Source of the DNA: JBDRMV01 sp043825615
GTDB taxonomy: Bacteria > CG03
Reading direction: 5' to 3'
DNA length: 64,000 bases
Assembly (NCBI GenBank): GCA_043825615.1
Contig: JBDRRS010000012.1
Coordinates: 35,936 to 99,935 of the forward strand
Below are positions 10,047-19,540 of this stretch, piece after piece. Below the pieces are notes generated by a model, which saw nothing but the letters and a program-made list of their open reading frames with translations, was not told the origin of the DNA and ran no database searches. Position 1 is the stretch's first letter. Every line of letters begins with the position of its first letter. A program made the position numbers and the translations under genes.

Positions 10047-10102
10047 AATGCCCTAAATAATTTTCATATCTTTCCTTAACTATCATTTTATTTTCTTCGC
10101 TA

Positions 10103-11281
10103 TTAATCTTTTACGCAAACAAAAGCTACTGCATTTCTGGCTTTATCTAAATCACTGTAAACGCCGCGCGAAACGCCAAAGGATTTAACAATTCTAAATT
10201 GTTTCGACAATATTTTTTTTAGCCCCCCTGTCGTATATTCTCTATAATGTCCCGCATAATTTTCCGTTGCTTTAACCAACGGCTCATTATTATAAATAAA
10301 TGGCCGCCTCATTCTCAGAGGAGCTTCTATAAAGAGAATTCCGTGTGCACATAACACTCGCGCGAGTTCTTTTAAGAAGAGACTATCTTTTTTTATATGT
10401 TCTATAGTATGAACTGACACCACCCTATCAAACAAATTTGACCCAAATCCTGTCTTAACAGCGTCGCTGGTTACATATTTCAAATTAGCCATTGAGTATT
10501 TTTTTTTAGCATATTCTATATATTCTTCCGAAATATCCACTCCTATGGCTTCCTTGCATTTTTTTGCCAAAATCGCTGTCCCATTACCCCACCCGCATGC
10601 CAAATCAAGAACACTATCGGAAGAATTGATATAATTCAAAGCATAAGCATATTCATGATAATAAAAATTTTTACCATAGTTCCATGCCACAGGAGCTGTT
10701 TCTACCATCTTTTTTCTTAACTGATAAAAATATCTATTTGAATAAATTGGAACATCATTATACGTTTCTGTTTTCCAAAGTTTTTTGGAATTTTCTTCCA
10801 AATAAAACCAAGGGCGAAATGCATATAATTTTTTAGTATCCGGTTCTTTTTGAAATATTGTTAAAAGAGCCGATATTGCTTTTTGTGAAACGACATCTGC
10901 TCCAAACTTAATATCGAAATCATAGGGTAATTTTAAATAATCAGCATTTGACTTTTCCATATGTTGCACCATACCAGCAATAAGAGGTACGTCCACATAA
11001 AACCAATCTATAAGTATCCTTACCACAATATCAGCACGATATTTTTGCAACACCTGATTCATTCTTTCAACTAAATTATTAGCGGATCCATAAAATATTT
11101 CCAAATTCCATTTCCTTGCAAAACCTTCAAGAATTCTATTCTCAGGTAAATCCGCTACAGCAAGCACAATATCGCTGAAAATCCCTGAATTCTTAATTTT
11201 CCTGACAGAATAAAAGGCCTCATCTGTACTCCTGCCCTTTAGATCCGTATAATGGCACTGAATAAAACAAACCGATTTCAA
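10103..11281 (-). CDS. Fusion: degenerate nucleotidyltransferase-like domain plus SAM methyltransferase
   Basis: A 392-residue two-domain protein. Residues 1 to ~150 resemble SpsF/NeuA-type cytidylyltransferases (alternating strands, YGSANNLVERMNQVL where SpsF has its G-x-x-x-D-L-x-R segment), but the N-terminal pyrophosphorylase motif Q-A-R-x-x-S-x-R-L-P-G-K is missing (IQCHYTDLKGRST). Residues ~205-392 are a class I methyltransferase: motif I VLDLACGWGNG (224-234), the acidic VDIS, and VSVHTIEH. The start is TTG at 11281, overlapping the upstream TGA and preceded by AGGAGG eight bases away. It probably methylates a sugar or sugar nucleotide held by the first domain; that coupling is inference. 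Confidence 0.75.
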   Translation of the reverse strand: MKSVCFIQCHYTDLKGRSTDEAFYSVRKIKNSGIFSDIVLAVADLPENRILEGFARKWNLEIFYGSANNLVERMNQVLQKYRADIVVRILIDWFYVDVPLIAGMVQHMEKSNADYLKLPYDFDIKFGADVVSQKAISALLTIFQKEPDTKKLYAFRPWFYLEENSKKLWKTETYNDVPIYSNRYFYQLRKKMVETAPVAWNYGKNFYYHEYAYALNYINSSDSVLDLACGWGNGTAILAKKCKEAIGVDISEEYIEYAKKKYSMANLKYVTSDAVKTGFGSNLFDRVVSVHTIEHIKKDSLFLKELARVLCAHGILFIEAPLRMRRPFIYNNEPLVKATENYAGHYREYTTGGLKKILSKQFRIVKSFGVSRGVYSDLDKARNAVAFVCVKD

Positions 11282-12180
11282 ATTTTAATCCTCCTTTTAG
11301 CATAAATTATTGATTCCCTTCCAAGTCCTTCGTCAGCCAAAAAGCTATAAAATTTTTGTCTAAATTTAGACATCCCCCTTTTAGATAAAATAATGTCCCA
11401 ATTTTTTCTTTTCTTATGGCACTCTCTGCCAACGTCGTCATTACCAACATAATTCTCGCCCATAATCAAAAACAATTCCATCGGAAACATTACATCTTTT
11501 TTAACTATGTCAAACCCATTACGTTCAACAAGACAAGAAATCATTTGTTGATTGAAATAATTAATATGAACTTTCGGAGAGAGCCAATATGGCGAAAAAC
11601 CCTCTTTGAGAAGAAGTTTCTGAAAAGGATTATAATCATTTGGAACGCAAATACATAAAATCCCGTTAGGCTTAAGTAATTTCCAACTTTCCTGTAAAAT
11701 TGCATCAGGACATGGCACATGTTCCATTACTTCTGATAAATGTACTACATCAAATGGCGCATAACGACATAAATCGACCTCACCAAAAAGACCATTGATA
11801 ACCTTTATTCCCATTTTTTTTGAATAAGAACAAGCTTTTTTGCCGGGCTCCACACCCAAAACATCCCAGCCTTTTTTTTTGCCATAATTTAAAAAATGCC
11901 CCAAACCACTCCCTATATCAAGAATATTGGGCTTTTTTTTCTTCGGGAAAAATTTTCTAAAATTCTCATACCTGTCAGAATAAATGAGATTCCACCATTC
12001 TAAGTCTTCACTGAATCTATCAGTATAAAGCGGCCTTTCTTCAATAAACTCATTCTGATAATATTTTTTCAATTTCTCATTAGAGGGATACGGTAAAATA
12101 TGAATAAAACCGCAGGTTTTGCAGTCAATTATCCTGTATTTCCCTTTCTTATCAATAACTTTCCCTATATGCTTTTTCAT
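11278..12180 (-). CDS. Class I SAM-dependent methyltransferase with N-terminal Cys motif
   Basis: A 300-residue protein. An N-terminal DCKTCGFIHILPYPS segment looks like the small zinc-ribbon-like lead of sugar C- and N-methyltransferases (pfam Methyltransf_13/23 type). The methyltransferase core follows with motif I NILDIGSGLGHFL, GVEPG as the acidic-end strand, and a VVHLSEVMEHV motif. Substrate is presumably a nucleotide-linked sugar or glycan. It starts with ATG at 12180, 12 bases after the PseG-like gene, and runs into the fusion gene with stop and start overlapping. Confidence 0.82.
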   Translation of the reverse strand: MKKHIGKVIDKKGKYRIIDCKTCGFIHILPYPSNEKLKKYYQNEFIEERPLYTDRFSEDLEWWNLIYSDRYENFRKFFPKKKKPNILDIGSGLGHFLNYGKKKGWDVLGVEPGKKACSYSKKMGIKVINGLFGEVDLCRYAPFDVVHLSEVMEHVPCPDAILQESWKLLKPNGILCICVPNDYNPFQKLLLKEGFSPYWLSPKVHINYFNQQMISCLVERNGFDIVKKDVMFPMELFLIMGENYVGNDDVGRECHKKRKNWDIILSKRGMSKFRQKFYSFLADEGLGRESIIYAKRRIKI

Positions 12181-12192
12181 AATTACCTCTCC

Positions 12193-13167
12193 TCAATTTA
12201 TAACAATTTTTGCTATTCTACAAGCTCCGGCAGAATCAACAACTTTTTTGAAATTATTCTGCTCTTCTATTATATCATTAACCGCTTCCCACACGGCGCG
12301 GCCTGTAACACTTTTATAATAACCCAAAGACTTAGTCAGATTTCTATTTTTCAGCAAAATAGAATCCTTTTTGTCTTCCTTATAATTATTTATAACCACA
12401 ACAGGTACCGAGAAATAATTGGCCTCATATATAGACACTCCTAAAGCCGTAATAAACAAATCCGCTGTGGATAAAATCTGCGGAAATAATTTACTGTCAT
12501 CTATTACATCAACTTTCATTTCATATTTCGCAACGTAATCCCGTATAATTTGTTTGTTTTTGAAAGCCGAGCCTAATATAATTTTTATATTATGTTCTTG
12601 CAGATGAGCATTCAAAATTTTTAACATCTTCAATGATAAATTGTTCGGGTCTGCGCCGCCAAAAGAAATTAGTATATTCTTTCCTTTTTTTATAGTCTTC
12701 TTTTTTCTTTTATGCTTTAAAAAATCTTTTCTTAACGGAAAATACTTGGCGCCGTAATAAAGTTTTCCTTCAGCTTTGCTCCAATCCAGAGCGTCCGGAT
12801 CAAAATGCTCAATGGGATAAATAACATTATTCACCAATAAACGGGCGTTCGTCGCGTTGTCCATCAAGGTAACCTTGCAATTATTCCGCTTTACTTTTCT
12901 TATTATGCCGCTTACATTTTTCTTGGAATCTATAAGAACCCGTTTATCTTTTATATTCAAATCGCATTTTATAATAGAAGACACTGTTTGAAAAGGGAAT
13001 TTATAGTTTTTCAAAGTCTCTGTGACGTTTTTTTCTTTGTTGACTATAAAAATAGGCGTTCGTCCTTTATCTCTTACGCGCTCGGCCACCGCGATAGATC
13101 TCATTAAATGACCCATGCCTATTTTTGAGCCGCCTTCCGTGATAAAAATAATTTCCTTATCTTTCAT
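12193..13167 (-). CDS. PseG/SpsG-like nucleotide-sugar hydrolase
   Basis: A 324-residue GT-B fold protein of the PseG/SpsG family. The N-terminal GMGHLMRSIA (residues 17-26) is the family signature; H20 corresponds to the catalytic histidine of PseG. The C-terminal half has the nucleotide-binding pattern ISFGGADPNN and later STADLFITALGVSIYEA. PseG removes UDP from UDP-2,4-diacetamido-trideoxy-altropyranose in pseudaminic acid synthesis; SpsG is the spore-coat relative. With pseB, pseC and a NeuB-like synthase on the same transcript this role is plausible, although it lies about 10 kb from them. It sits four bases after the aldo/keto reductase gene. Confidence 0.8.
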   Translation of the reverse strand: MKDKEIIFITEGGSKIGMGHLMRSIAVAERVRDKGRTPIFIVNKEKNVTETLKNYKFPFQTVSSIIKCDLNIKDKRVLIDSKKNVSGIIRKVKRNNCKVTLMDNATNARLLVNNVIYPIEHFDPDALDWSKAEGKLYYGAKYFPLRKDFLKHKRKKKTIKKGKNILISFGGADPNNLSLKMLKILNAHLQEHNIKIILGSAFKNKQIIRDYVAKYEMKVDVIDDSKLFPQILSTADLFITALGVSIYEANYFSVPVVVINNYKEDKKDSILLKNRNLTKSLGYYKSVTGRAVWEAVNDIIEEQNNFKKVVDSAGACRIAKIVIN

Positions 13168-13171
13168 AACA

Positions 13172-14095
13172 TTACATTTCCGGCCAATTGGCTGGATTCA
13201 GCCAGAATTTATCCGCTATCCCCATATCCAAAAGTTTATTATATTCCGTGTCCGGCGCTCTGCCCTCTTTTTCTGTTTCAAGAGCAAACGCAAGTTCATC
13301 CATTGATCTGACTCCTGCCAGAACCGACGATATACCTTCCGTTGAAAAACAGAACCTTAATGCCGTTTTTGTTAAATCCTCCCCTTCGGATAGATTCAAA
13401 TCTCTTTTGATTTTACCGGCAGCTTCTTTCAAAACACTGAATCTGTCGTCCAGAAAGTCGGCCTTTTCCGTGAGAACGCCTTTCAGATAAGCTGAGCGGC
13501 TTATAATCCCCACGCCTTTTTTCACCGCTTCGGGAAAAACTTCCGTTCTCATCCTCTGGTCTAAAATATTATAAGCAATCTGCAAAACATCAAAATACCC
13601 CGAATCCAGCGCCGCGATGGCGTTTTCCGGCTCGTAGACCGAAGCGCCTATAAATCTGACGATTCCCTTCTTTTTAAATTTAAGCAGCATTTCGGGAATA
13701 TCCGAATGCAAAATTGTTTCCACCGTCGCATTATGTATCTGAACAATATCGAGGGCATCTCTTTTCAGATTTTTCAAACTTGCCAGCAATGATTTTTCAA
13801 TGAACATCTCCGCGTTTTCGCCCGGCGGAGGGATATTAATTTTCGTCGCAAAATAACATTTTTCTCCGCCTAATATATCTCCGAGCAAATTTTCACTTTC
13901 TCCGTAAGCGGGCGCCGTATCAAACAAATTTATTCCCGAATCAACCGCTTTTTTAAGTATTCTTGCCGACTCCGTTCTGTCCGGCTTGCCATATTCACCC
14001 GGTTTTTTAATGCCGTAAGCCACTCCAAGCTCAACGGTTCCCAAACTTAAAGCCGAAACCAGCAAACCTGTTTTTCCTAAAGCCCTGTATTCCAT
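13172..14095 (-). CDS. Aldo/keto reductase
   Basis: A 307-residue NADPH-dependent aldo/keto reductase. The catalytic tetrad is readable: D59 and Y64 in LFDTAPAYGESE, K85 in YFATKINI, H121 in DIVQIHN. The C-terminal cofactor-site segment GISSVLAGVRSMDEL is also typical. Such enzymes appear in glycan loci beside GSA-type aminotransferases and cytidylyltransferases, reducing a keto-sugar intermediate. It lies four bases after the class III aminotransferase and four before the PseG-like gene, so these three are one translational unit. The exact sugar is unknown. Confidence 0.9.
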   Translation of the reverse strand: MEYRALGKTGLLVSALSLGTVELGVAYGIKKPGEYGKPDRTESARILKKAVDSGINLFDTAPAYGESENLLGDILGGEKCYFATKINIPPPGENAEMFIEKSLLASLKNLKRDALDIVQIHNATVETILHSDIPEMLLKFKKKGIVRFIGASVYEPENAIAALDSGYFDVLQIAYNILDQRMRTEVFPEAVKKGVGIISRSAYLKGVLTEKADFLDDRFSVLKEAAGKIKRDLNLSEGEDLTKTALRFCFSTEGISSVLAGVRSMDELAFALETEKEGRAPDTEYNKLLDMGIADKFWLNPANWPEM

Positions 14096-14099
14096 AATT

Positions 14100-15410
14100 C
14101 TAATTTTTCACAAACCTGTGAAAACCTCTCAGCGCAACGGGACATTCCAATTGCGATTCAACTTTTTCACCGTCAACGGCCTTTTTTATCTTCACAAAGA
14201 CATCCTTCGCGGCTCTCAAATATTTATCAATGTGCTGTTTTTTGTGCGCATAGGACGGCTTGAACTGCACCCACGCGAGAAAACCTTTTTTCAGCATCTC
14301 CTGAGTAAAATATGTTGTTATGGCAAGCTCATTTTTATAATCAAAAGAAAAATGGCAAAGTGTCGAGATGCCGGAAACATGTATTTTCAGACCCGTTTCT
14401 TTCGCTACATTTTCCAGCCCTTTCATGAACATATTGCCTATTTTTATGATGTGCTTCTCAACTTTATTTTTTTTGTATTTTTTTATTGTGGCTATGGCCG
14501 CCGCGGGGCCGGTCCTTTCCGTCCAGTTAGTGCTGCTTATAAATGTTTTCTGGGCCGCCTGCATAACTTTTCTTTTCCCTATTATGGCTCCTATAGGATA
14601 ACCGTTGCCCATTGATTTGGCAAAAACCGCCATATCCGGATTGACTCCGAGCAAAAGATGAATCCCTCCGCATGTCATTCTGAAGCCGGTGGTTATTTCG
14701 TCAAATATCAAAATTGCTCTCGTTTTGTCGGCTATTCTTCTGACTTTTTTCAAAAAACTTTTATCGGGCATGCCTCTGGCCGGCTCCATTATTATGATGC
14801 CCAGTTCTTTCCCGTGTTTTTTTACAATATTTTCCAGTTCTTCCGTGTTGCCGTAATTAAAAGGAAATACCGTGTTTCTCAAACCGCGGGGAACGCCGCC
14901 CGGCGGAAGGCCGGGCATCAATGACCCGTCCAGCGCTTTTTTGCCTGACAAATTGGCCGCCAGGTACCAGTCACACCAGCCGTGATAGCCGCAAAAAGCT
15001 ATTTTATCTTTTCCTGAATATGCTCTTGCTATTCTTACGGCTATCGAAACGGCCTCGCCGCCGCCTCTGCAAAATCTCGCCATATCCGCCCAGGGATGAA
15101 GTTTACAAAGCATTTCCGCAAGCTCCACTTCTTCAGGGCAATTCAGCGTTGAAGCGGAACCGTTATCAACGGCGTTTTTAACCGCTTTATTAACTTCCGC
15201 ATCCGCATAACCGAGAACACACGCCCCTACGCCGAATATACTCATATCAATATATTTTTTGCCGTCCAGATCCGTGACTTCAACACCTTTAGCTTTTTTA
15301 TAATACGCCGGCCACAAATCGGGAAGAAACATTTCCGGCCTTTTTGAAAAAAGCTGCGTTCCGCCCGGCATAACTTTCAGCGCCTTTTTATAAAGTTTTT
15401 GACCTTTCAT
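14100..15410 (-). CDS. Class III PLP aminotransferase, glutamate-1-semialdehyde aminomutase-like
   Basis: A 436-residue class III aminotransferase. PLP-site residues: D237 in LIFDEITTGFR and the Schiff-base lysine K265 in VFAKSMGNGYP; GGGEAVSIAVRIAR (116-129) contacts the phosphate. HemL is the textbook relative, but no haem genes are near and the neighbours are an aldo/keto reductase, a PseG-like protein and a cytidylyltransferase, so a sugar aminotransferase or mutase is more likely. It follows the GT-C-like gene by 11 bases. GC is higher than in the flanking GT-C-like gene, consistent with separate acquisition. Confidence 0.87.
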   Translation of the reverse strand: MKGQKLYKKALKVMPGGTQLFSKRPEMFLPDLWPAYYKKAKGVEVTDLDGKKYIDMSIFGVGACVLGYADAEVNKAVKNAVDNGSASTLNCPEEVELAEMLCKLHPWADMARFCRGGGEAVSIAVRIARAYSGKDKIAFCGYHGWCDWYLAANLSGKKALDGSLMPGLPPGGVPRGLRNTVFPFNYGNTEELENIVKKHGKELGIIIMEPARGMPDKSFLKKVRRIADKTRAILIFDEITTGFRMTCGGIHLLLGVNPDMAVFAKSMGNGYPIGAIIGKRKVMQAAQKTFISSTNWTERTGPAAAIATIKKYKKNKVEKHIIKIGNMFMKGLENVAKETGLKIHVSGISTLCHFSFDYKNELAITTYFTQEMLKKGFLAWVQFKPSYAHKKQHIDKYLRAAKDVFVKIKKAVDGEKVESQLECPVALRGFHRFVKN

Positions 15411-15421
15411 AATTATTCTCC

Positions 15422-17593
15422 CTATTTTAATATATTAGAATTAACCTCAAATACAGTGATGCTTGACGTAGCAAAAACTGGCTTTAATTCACTTCTAAAT
15501 GGAAAATCCGACAAGCCGGATTTATAGTATAGTAAATAATTTATATTATACTTCCTGAATATTTTCTTAGCCAAACCAATATCCTTAATTTTGCTTAATT
15601 GCCGGAAGACTTCGTCTCTCTTATCAGTTTCGCTTTTGTAAATAACAGACATTGTCCAAACACTCTCAAAAAATGCCCGCCTGCCGGTAAACGCAGAAAA
15701 AATATGTCCCTTTTGCCGGTTGCTAATTATCACTGAATTAACAGGTGTTTTATCTCTTAAAAAACAATACGCCAAATATTGATCCTTATTAAATTTTTGT
15801 ACATGTGAAACGTTAATTGGGTTTCTCTTTTCAGCTATGAGCAATGACCGTGGGAAAATATAATTAAAAAACATAATTGTGCATGTAACAAATAAACTTT
15901 TTTGATAAAAAAATGTTTTCGTACCCAGTAATACTTTTATTTTCTTATAGAACAAATTAAAACCACTTATCCCTAAAATTACAGAAAACAAACTTACAAT
16001 TGTTGCTGAATGCCCCGCTACATTCCATGATGTAAATCGACCGGCATCTTCCTGAATAAGAAAAAGACTTACAAAAATTACTCCAAGCCATCCCATAAAA
16101 ATGCTGTAATCAAGGAAATTTAAAGTTTTAGACCTTATTTTTTTAACAATATATACCAATATAAAAGGGAAATAAATCCCCGGCATCCTTATGAAAAATT
16201 GAATAAAAATTACAACAATCCGTCTTATATCTACTGGCAAACGTCCGACAAGGTGTAAAATTTTTCCTGTTATAAAGTATTGACTATATACATGATCTGC
16301 ATATAACCCATATTTAATTCCTATTTTGGCCACTACAGGCGACTGCATAGAATAAAATATGAATATAATTCCAAAGCAGACAATAAATAAAAAACAATAC
16401 AGGTAACCCCTGTTATAGATTTCACTTTTCTGTTTATGATTTTTTCTTGAAAAAGCAGAGGGAACTCCATACAAATAAGATAAATCTTTGTAAAAATACT
16501 GCTTGTATATATGTACCAGCCCAATAATTACAGCAAAAGATGGAAATATAACAATAAAAAAATTTGCCTTAAATTGAAACATTACTATAGAAAAGAACGC
16601 TGCCATATAAAGAAAAACAATCCTTTTCTGTCGGTCAAAAAAATTAAGAGAGAGGAAAAATCCCATATAAATCAAAAACCCAGCATATGCCGGAGGGTTA
16701 TGAAAAAGATATTTTAAAAGTCCTGCATTATCATTTCCTATGATCGTTACTTGCCCATTTGTGAAAAAATACAAATAAAACATTATAATGGCTACATAGC
16801 CCATTACAGTGGAAGTTGTCAGCCTTCTGATTAAAATAAATAAACTTGAGGCAAACAAAATATCGCGGAAAATGGGAAGAAAAATATGATAGATTTGAAA
16901 CATATCTATCTTGCTGAATTTTGCCATAACAGCTATAAACACATCGGGAAATACATGATATACTGGAAAGGGATATCCCGCCAAGCAAGGATTTTGCTGA
17001 GGCGGACAGTTTTTTAAAATTTCCTGCACAAAACTTAAGTGGATTAAATGATCATGATATTGTGTATAAATAAATTTAAAAGGGGATTCAACCAAAAAAT
17101 ATTGTAAATCATGAGCATTAATAATTATTACCAAACAAATTAATAGAAGAAGCATAAAATCGACTTCTTTTATTTTATGCGATATCACAACATTTTTCTT
17201 TTTCAAAGCACCAATTAATATATACATATGGGAAACTACCGCTAATCCGCAAATAGCAAAATATCCCATTTCAAAACCTATCCCACTTAGAACAAAGAAA
17301 AGAGCAGTGGTCAGAGGATATCCAATAAGACAGGAGAAAACAATTTTTTCAAACAAATTTAAATTATTTATTTGCGCTAACCATACAACTGCCCATCCTA
17401 TTGAAAATACAAGAACATATATTGAAAATGCAAACCCGTAAAATTCTTTCCAAGAAAAAAATAAAAAACTTCTTAAAAACAAAACAGTAAAAATTGAGAT
17501 GGCAATTATTCCAAACACTTTCAATTGGTTTTTTAAAACATCTGATAAATTAAACTCTCTATGGAACAATAAATAATTAAGAGTTTTTTTCAT
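15422..17593 (-). CDS. Polytopic membrane protein, GT-C glycosyltransferase-like
   Basis: A 723-residue protein with about 13 predicted membrane helices and a soluble C-terminal domain of roughly 120 residues. After the first helices a non-cytoplasmic loop carries YTQYHDHLIHLSFVQEI, in the place where GT-C enzymes keep their acidic catalytic motif. The C-terminal domain (FLRDKTPVNSVIIS, FRKYNINYLLYY) resembles that of bacterial GT-C/YfhO-type proteins using polyprenyl-phosphate sugars. It probably adds a sugar on the periplasmic side. The start overlaps the cytidylyltransferase end by 17 bases. This is one of the most AT-rich genes in the window. It could instead be a polymerase. Confidence 0.62.
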   Translation of the reverse strand: MKKTLNYLLFHREFNLSDVLKNQLKVFGIIAISIFTVLFLRSFLFFSWKEFYGFAFSIYVLVFSIGWAVVWLAQINNLNLFEKIVFSCLIGYPLTTALFFVLSGIGFEMGYFAICGLAVVSHMYILIGALKKKNVVISHKIKEVDFMLLLLICLVIIINAHDLQYFLVESPFKFIYTQYHDHLIHLSFVQEILKNCPPQQNPCLAGYPFPVYHVFPDVFIAVMAKFSKIDMFQIYHIFLPIFRDILFASSLFILIRRLTTSTVMGYVAIIMFYLYFFTNGQVTIIGNDNAGLLKYLFHNPPAYAGFLIYMGFFLSLNFFDRQKRIVFLYMAAFFSIVMFQFKANFFIVIFPSFAVIIGLVHIYKQYFYKDLSYLYGVPSAFSRKNHKQKSEIYNRGYLYCFLFIVCFGIIFIFYSMQSPVVAKIGIKYGLYADHVYSQYFITGKILHLVGRLPVDIRRIVVIFIQFFIRMPGIYFPFILVYIVKKIRSKTLNFLDYSIFMGWLGVIFVSLFLIQEDAGRFTSWNVAGHSATIVSLFSVILGISGFNLFYKKIKVLLGTKTFFYQKSLFVTCTIMFFNYIFPRSLLIAEKRNPINVSHVQKFNKDQYLAYCFLRDKTPVNSVIISNRQKGHIFSAFTGRRAFFESVWTMSVIYKSETDKRDEVFRQLSKIKDIGLAKKIFRKYNINYLLYYKSGLSDFPFRSELKPVFATSSITVFEVNSNILK

Positions 17594-18380
17594 TGATATT
17601 GTTCCTTTGCATATTCTTTTTATTAAAATCTTTGTCCGTTTTTAAGGACTGCAAATAACCTTCATTTCTTATAATATGCATATTTATTTTTGCCAACTCC
17701 GGTTTCCTCCGTAGTAACTTGAATATATCCTGATATGTGAAATTTTTTTTATCTTCTTTGCAAAGTTCATCAAAAATAGCCTTCAAAAACTCATAATCTT
17801 CCGGCTCGTCAATAGTCCATCTATAATTTACTTTATTCCTGAACTTTTTGTAGCCACCCACTTTAAACCGGTCTTTGCTTTTCTCAATAAAAGCGCCAGC
17901 GACATGCTCCCTTTCCGACGGTAAAATTGTCTCTTTAAAGGCCTCTTCCAGCGCTTTAAACGAATACACCGTCACATCAAGACCGTCGGGAAAATCACCA
18001 GACAAACCGTAATAATCAAAGCCGCCTTTTATAAACCGTTCCACCACCTCATCAACTATGCCCGGATCTATTACAGGGCAATCCGCCGTCACTCTGACAA
18101 TATTATCCAAGCCGTATTTTTTCGCCGCGTAATAATACCTCGCAAGCACGTCGTTAAGACTACCGAAAAAAACAGGAATCCCCAGTTCGTCCGCAACTTT
18201 TTTCAATTTCCTATCCGATTTTTCGGTTGAAGTGGCAAGAATAACACAATCAAGCTTCCGGCAGCTCTTCAATCTCTTTAAAACATGCCATAGAACCGGC
18301 TTTCTTGATAAGGGCAAGAGCACTTTTCCTGGCAATCTTTCGGAGCTCAGTCTTGCTTGAACAATTGCACCTGTTTTCAT
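17577..18380 (-). CDS. SpsF/NeuA-type cytidylyltransferase family protein
   Basis: A 267-residue nucleotidyltransferase. QARLSSERLPGKVLLPL (residues 8-24) is the N-terminal pyrophosphorylase signature of SpsF/PseF/NeuA-like CMP-sugar synthetases; TADCPVIDP near 118-126 gives the metal-binding aspartate, and YRWTIDEPEDYEFLKAIF is the SpsF-type C-terminal hallmark. It activates a sugar acid, typically a 3-deoxy-nonulosonate, with CTP. The ATG overlaps the WecE stop (ATGA). It is the only intact CMP-sugar synthetase in view and would complete a pathway fed by the NeuB-like synthase. Confidence 0.85.
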   Translation of the reverse strand: MKTGAIVQARLSSERLPGKVLLPLSRKPVLWHVLKRLKSCRKLDCVILATSTEKSDRKLKKVADELGIPVFFGSLNDVLARYYYAAKKYGLDNIVRVTADCPVIDPGIVDEVVERFIKGGFDYYGLSGDFPDGLDVTVYSFKALEEAFKETILPSEREHVAGAFIEKSKDRFKVGGYKKFRNKVNYRWTIDEPEDYEFLKAIFDELCKEDKKNFTYQDIFKLLRRKPELAKINMHIIRNEGYLQSLKTDKDFNKKNMQRNNINEKNS

Positions 18381-19540
18381 TTTTTATCACCGGGAAAAAT
18401 TGCAATTTCAAACTTTTTTATTTCTTTAATGATTATTTTTTGATCTCTTTTCCTTAATTTATTATAAAACGGTAACCTTACTAATCTTGAGCTAAAATCC
18501 TCCGCAATTGGAAAATCCCCTTTTTTATATCCAAATTTTTTTCCCATCACAGAAAGATGCAAGGGGACATAATGAAATATTGCGCATATTTTTTTCTCTT
18601 GCAGTTTTTGAATTAGCTTATCTCTTAATTTATGCGATGGCAATAACAAATAAAACATATGATAATTTGGCTTAGTATTTTGGGGGATCACTGGAAGTTT
18701 TATATACCCCTGCTTTTCCAATGGTTTCAAATTTTCATAATAAAACCAAAATATTTTTTTTCTCATTTCTTGTATCTTTTCCATACTTTCCAATTGAGCA
18801 TATAAATAAGCTGCAAGTAAATCAGACAATAAATAACTTGACCCCACATCAACCCACGTATATTTATCAATCAAGCCCATATTAAACTTCTTTCTATTTG
18901 TACCCTTCTGTCTTATTATATCCGCTCTTTCAAGGAATTTATCATTATTAATAATTAATGCCCCTCCCTCACCGCAACTGTAATTTTTTGTTTCATGAAA
19001 ACTGTACGCTCCAAAATCACCTATGGTTCCTAAATATTGATTTTCATATTTTGCGTTAACTCCCTGGGCGGCGTCTTCAACAACATACAAATTATGCGCC
19101 TTTGCTATTTGCATTATCTTGTTCATTTCGCATCCAATACCGGCATAATGAACAGGGACTATGGCTTTTGTTTTTTTCGTGATTTTTTTTTCTATTTCAT
19201 TTTCATTTATATTCAAGGTATCTTCTCTTATATCCACAAATACCGGTTTTGCCCCCCTTAAAACAAAACTTGTCGCTGTTGACGGGAATGTATAAGCAGG
19301 CATTATTACTTCATCTCCTGCTTTTAAATTAAGTAAAAGTGCCGCCATTTCCAGTGCAGAAGTACAAGAAGGTGTTAAAAGAACCTTCTTTGCACCAATA
19401 ATTCTTTCTAACAGTTTAGATACTTTTTTTGTAAACTCACCATCACCGGAAATACATAAATTTTTCAAAGCTTTTTTCATATATTTAATTTCTTTATAAG
19501 TTCCATATGGTTTGTTAAAAGCAATTATTTTTCGTTTCAT
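18377..19540 (-). CDS. wecE: dTDP-4-amino-4,6-dideoxygalactose transaminase
   Basis: A 387-residue DegT/DnrJ/EryC1 aminotransferase that follows E. coli WecE (RffA) closely over long stretches: VLLTPSCTSALEMAALLL, GDEVIMPAYTF, VPVHYAGIGCEM, VEDAAQGV (D156) and FHETKNYSCGEGGAL with PLP lysine K185; the C-terminal FHYVPLHLS and RLPFYNKL segments also match. It transfers an amino group from glutamate to dTDP-4-keto-6-deoxyglucose, giving the precursor of Fuc4NAc. RmlA and RmlB, needed for the substrate, are not in the window. Start and stop couple to neighbours (TAATG upstream, ATGA downstream). Confidence 0.92.
   Translation of the reverse strand: MKRKIIAFNKPYGTYKEIKYMKKALKNLCISGDGEFTKKVSKLLERIIGAKKVLLTPSCTSALEMAALLLNLKAGDEVIMPAYTFPSTATSFVLRGAKPVFVDIREDTLNINENEIEKKITKKTKAIVPVHYAGIGCEMNKIMQIAKAHNLYVVEDAAQGVNAKYENQYLGTIGDFGAYSFHETKNYSCGEGGALIINNDKFLERADIIRQKGTNRKKFNMGLIDKYTWVDVGSSYLLSDLLAAYLYAQLESMEKIQEMRKKIFWFYYENLKPLEKQGYIKLPVIPQNTKPNYHMFYLLLPSHKLRDKLIQKLQEKKICAIFHYVPLHLSVMGKKFGYKKGDFPIAEDFSSRLVRLPFYNKLRKRDQKIIIKEIKKFEIAIFPGDKK

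Noticed and set aside
14100..15410. hemL (glutamate-1-semialdehyde aminomutase) as a haem gene
   Set aside because: No haem genes nearby and all neighbours are sugar genes; only the fold is assigned.
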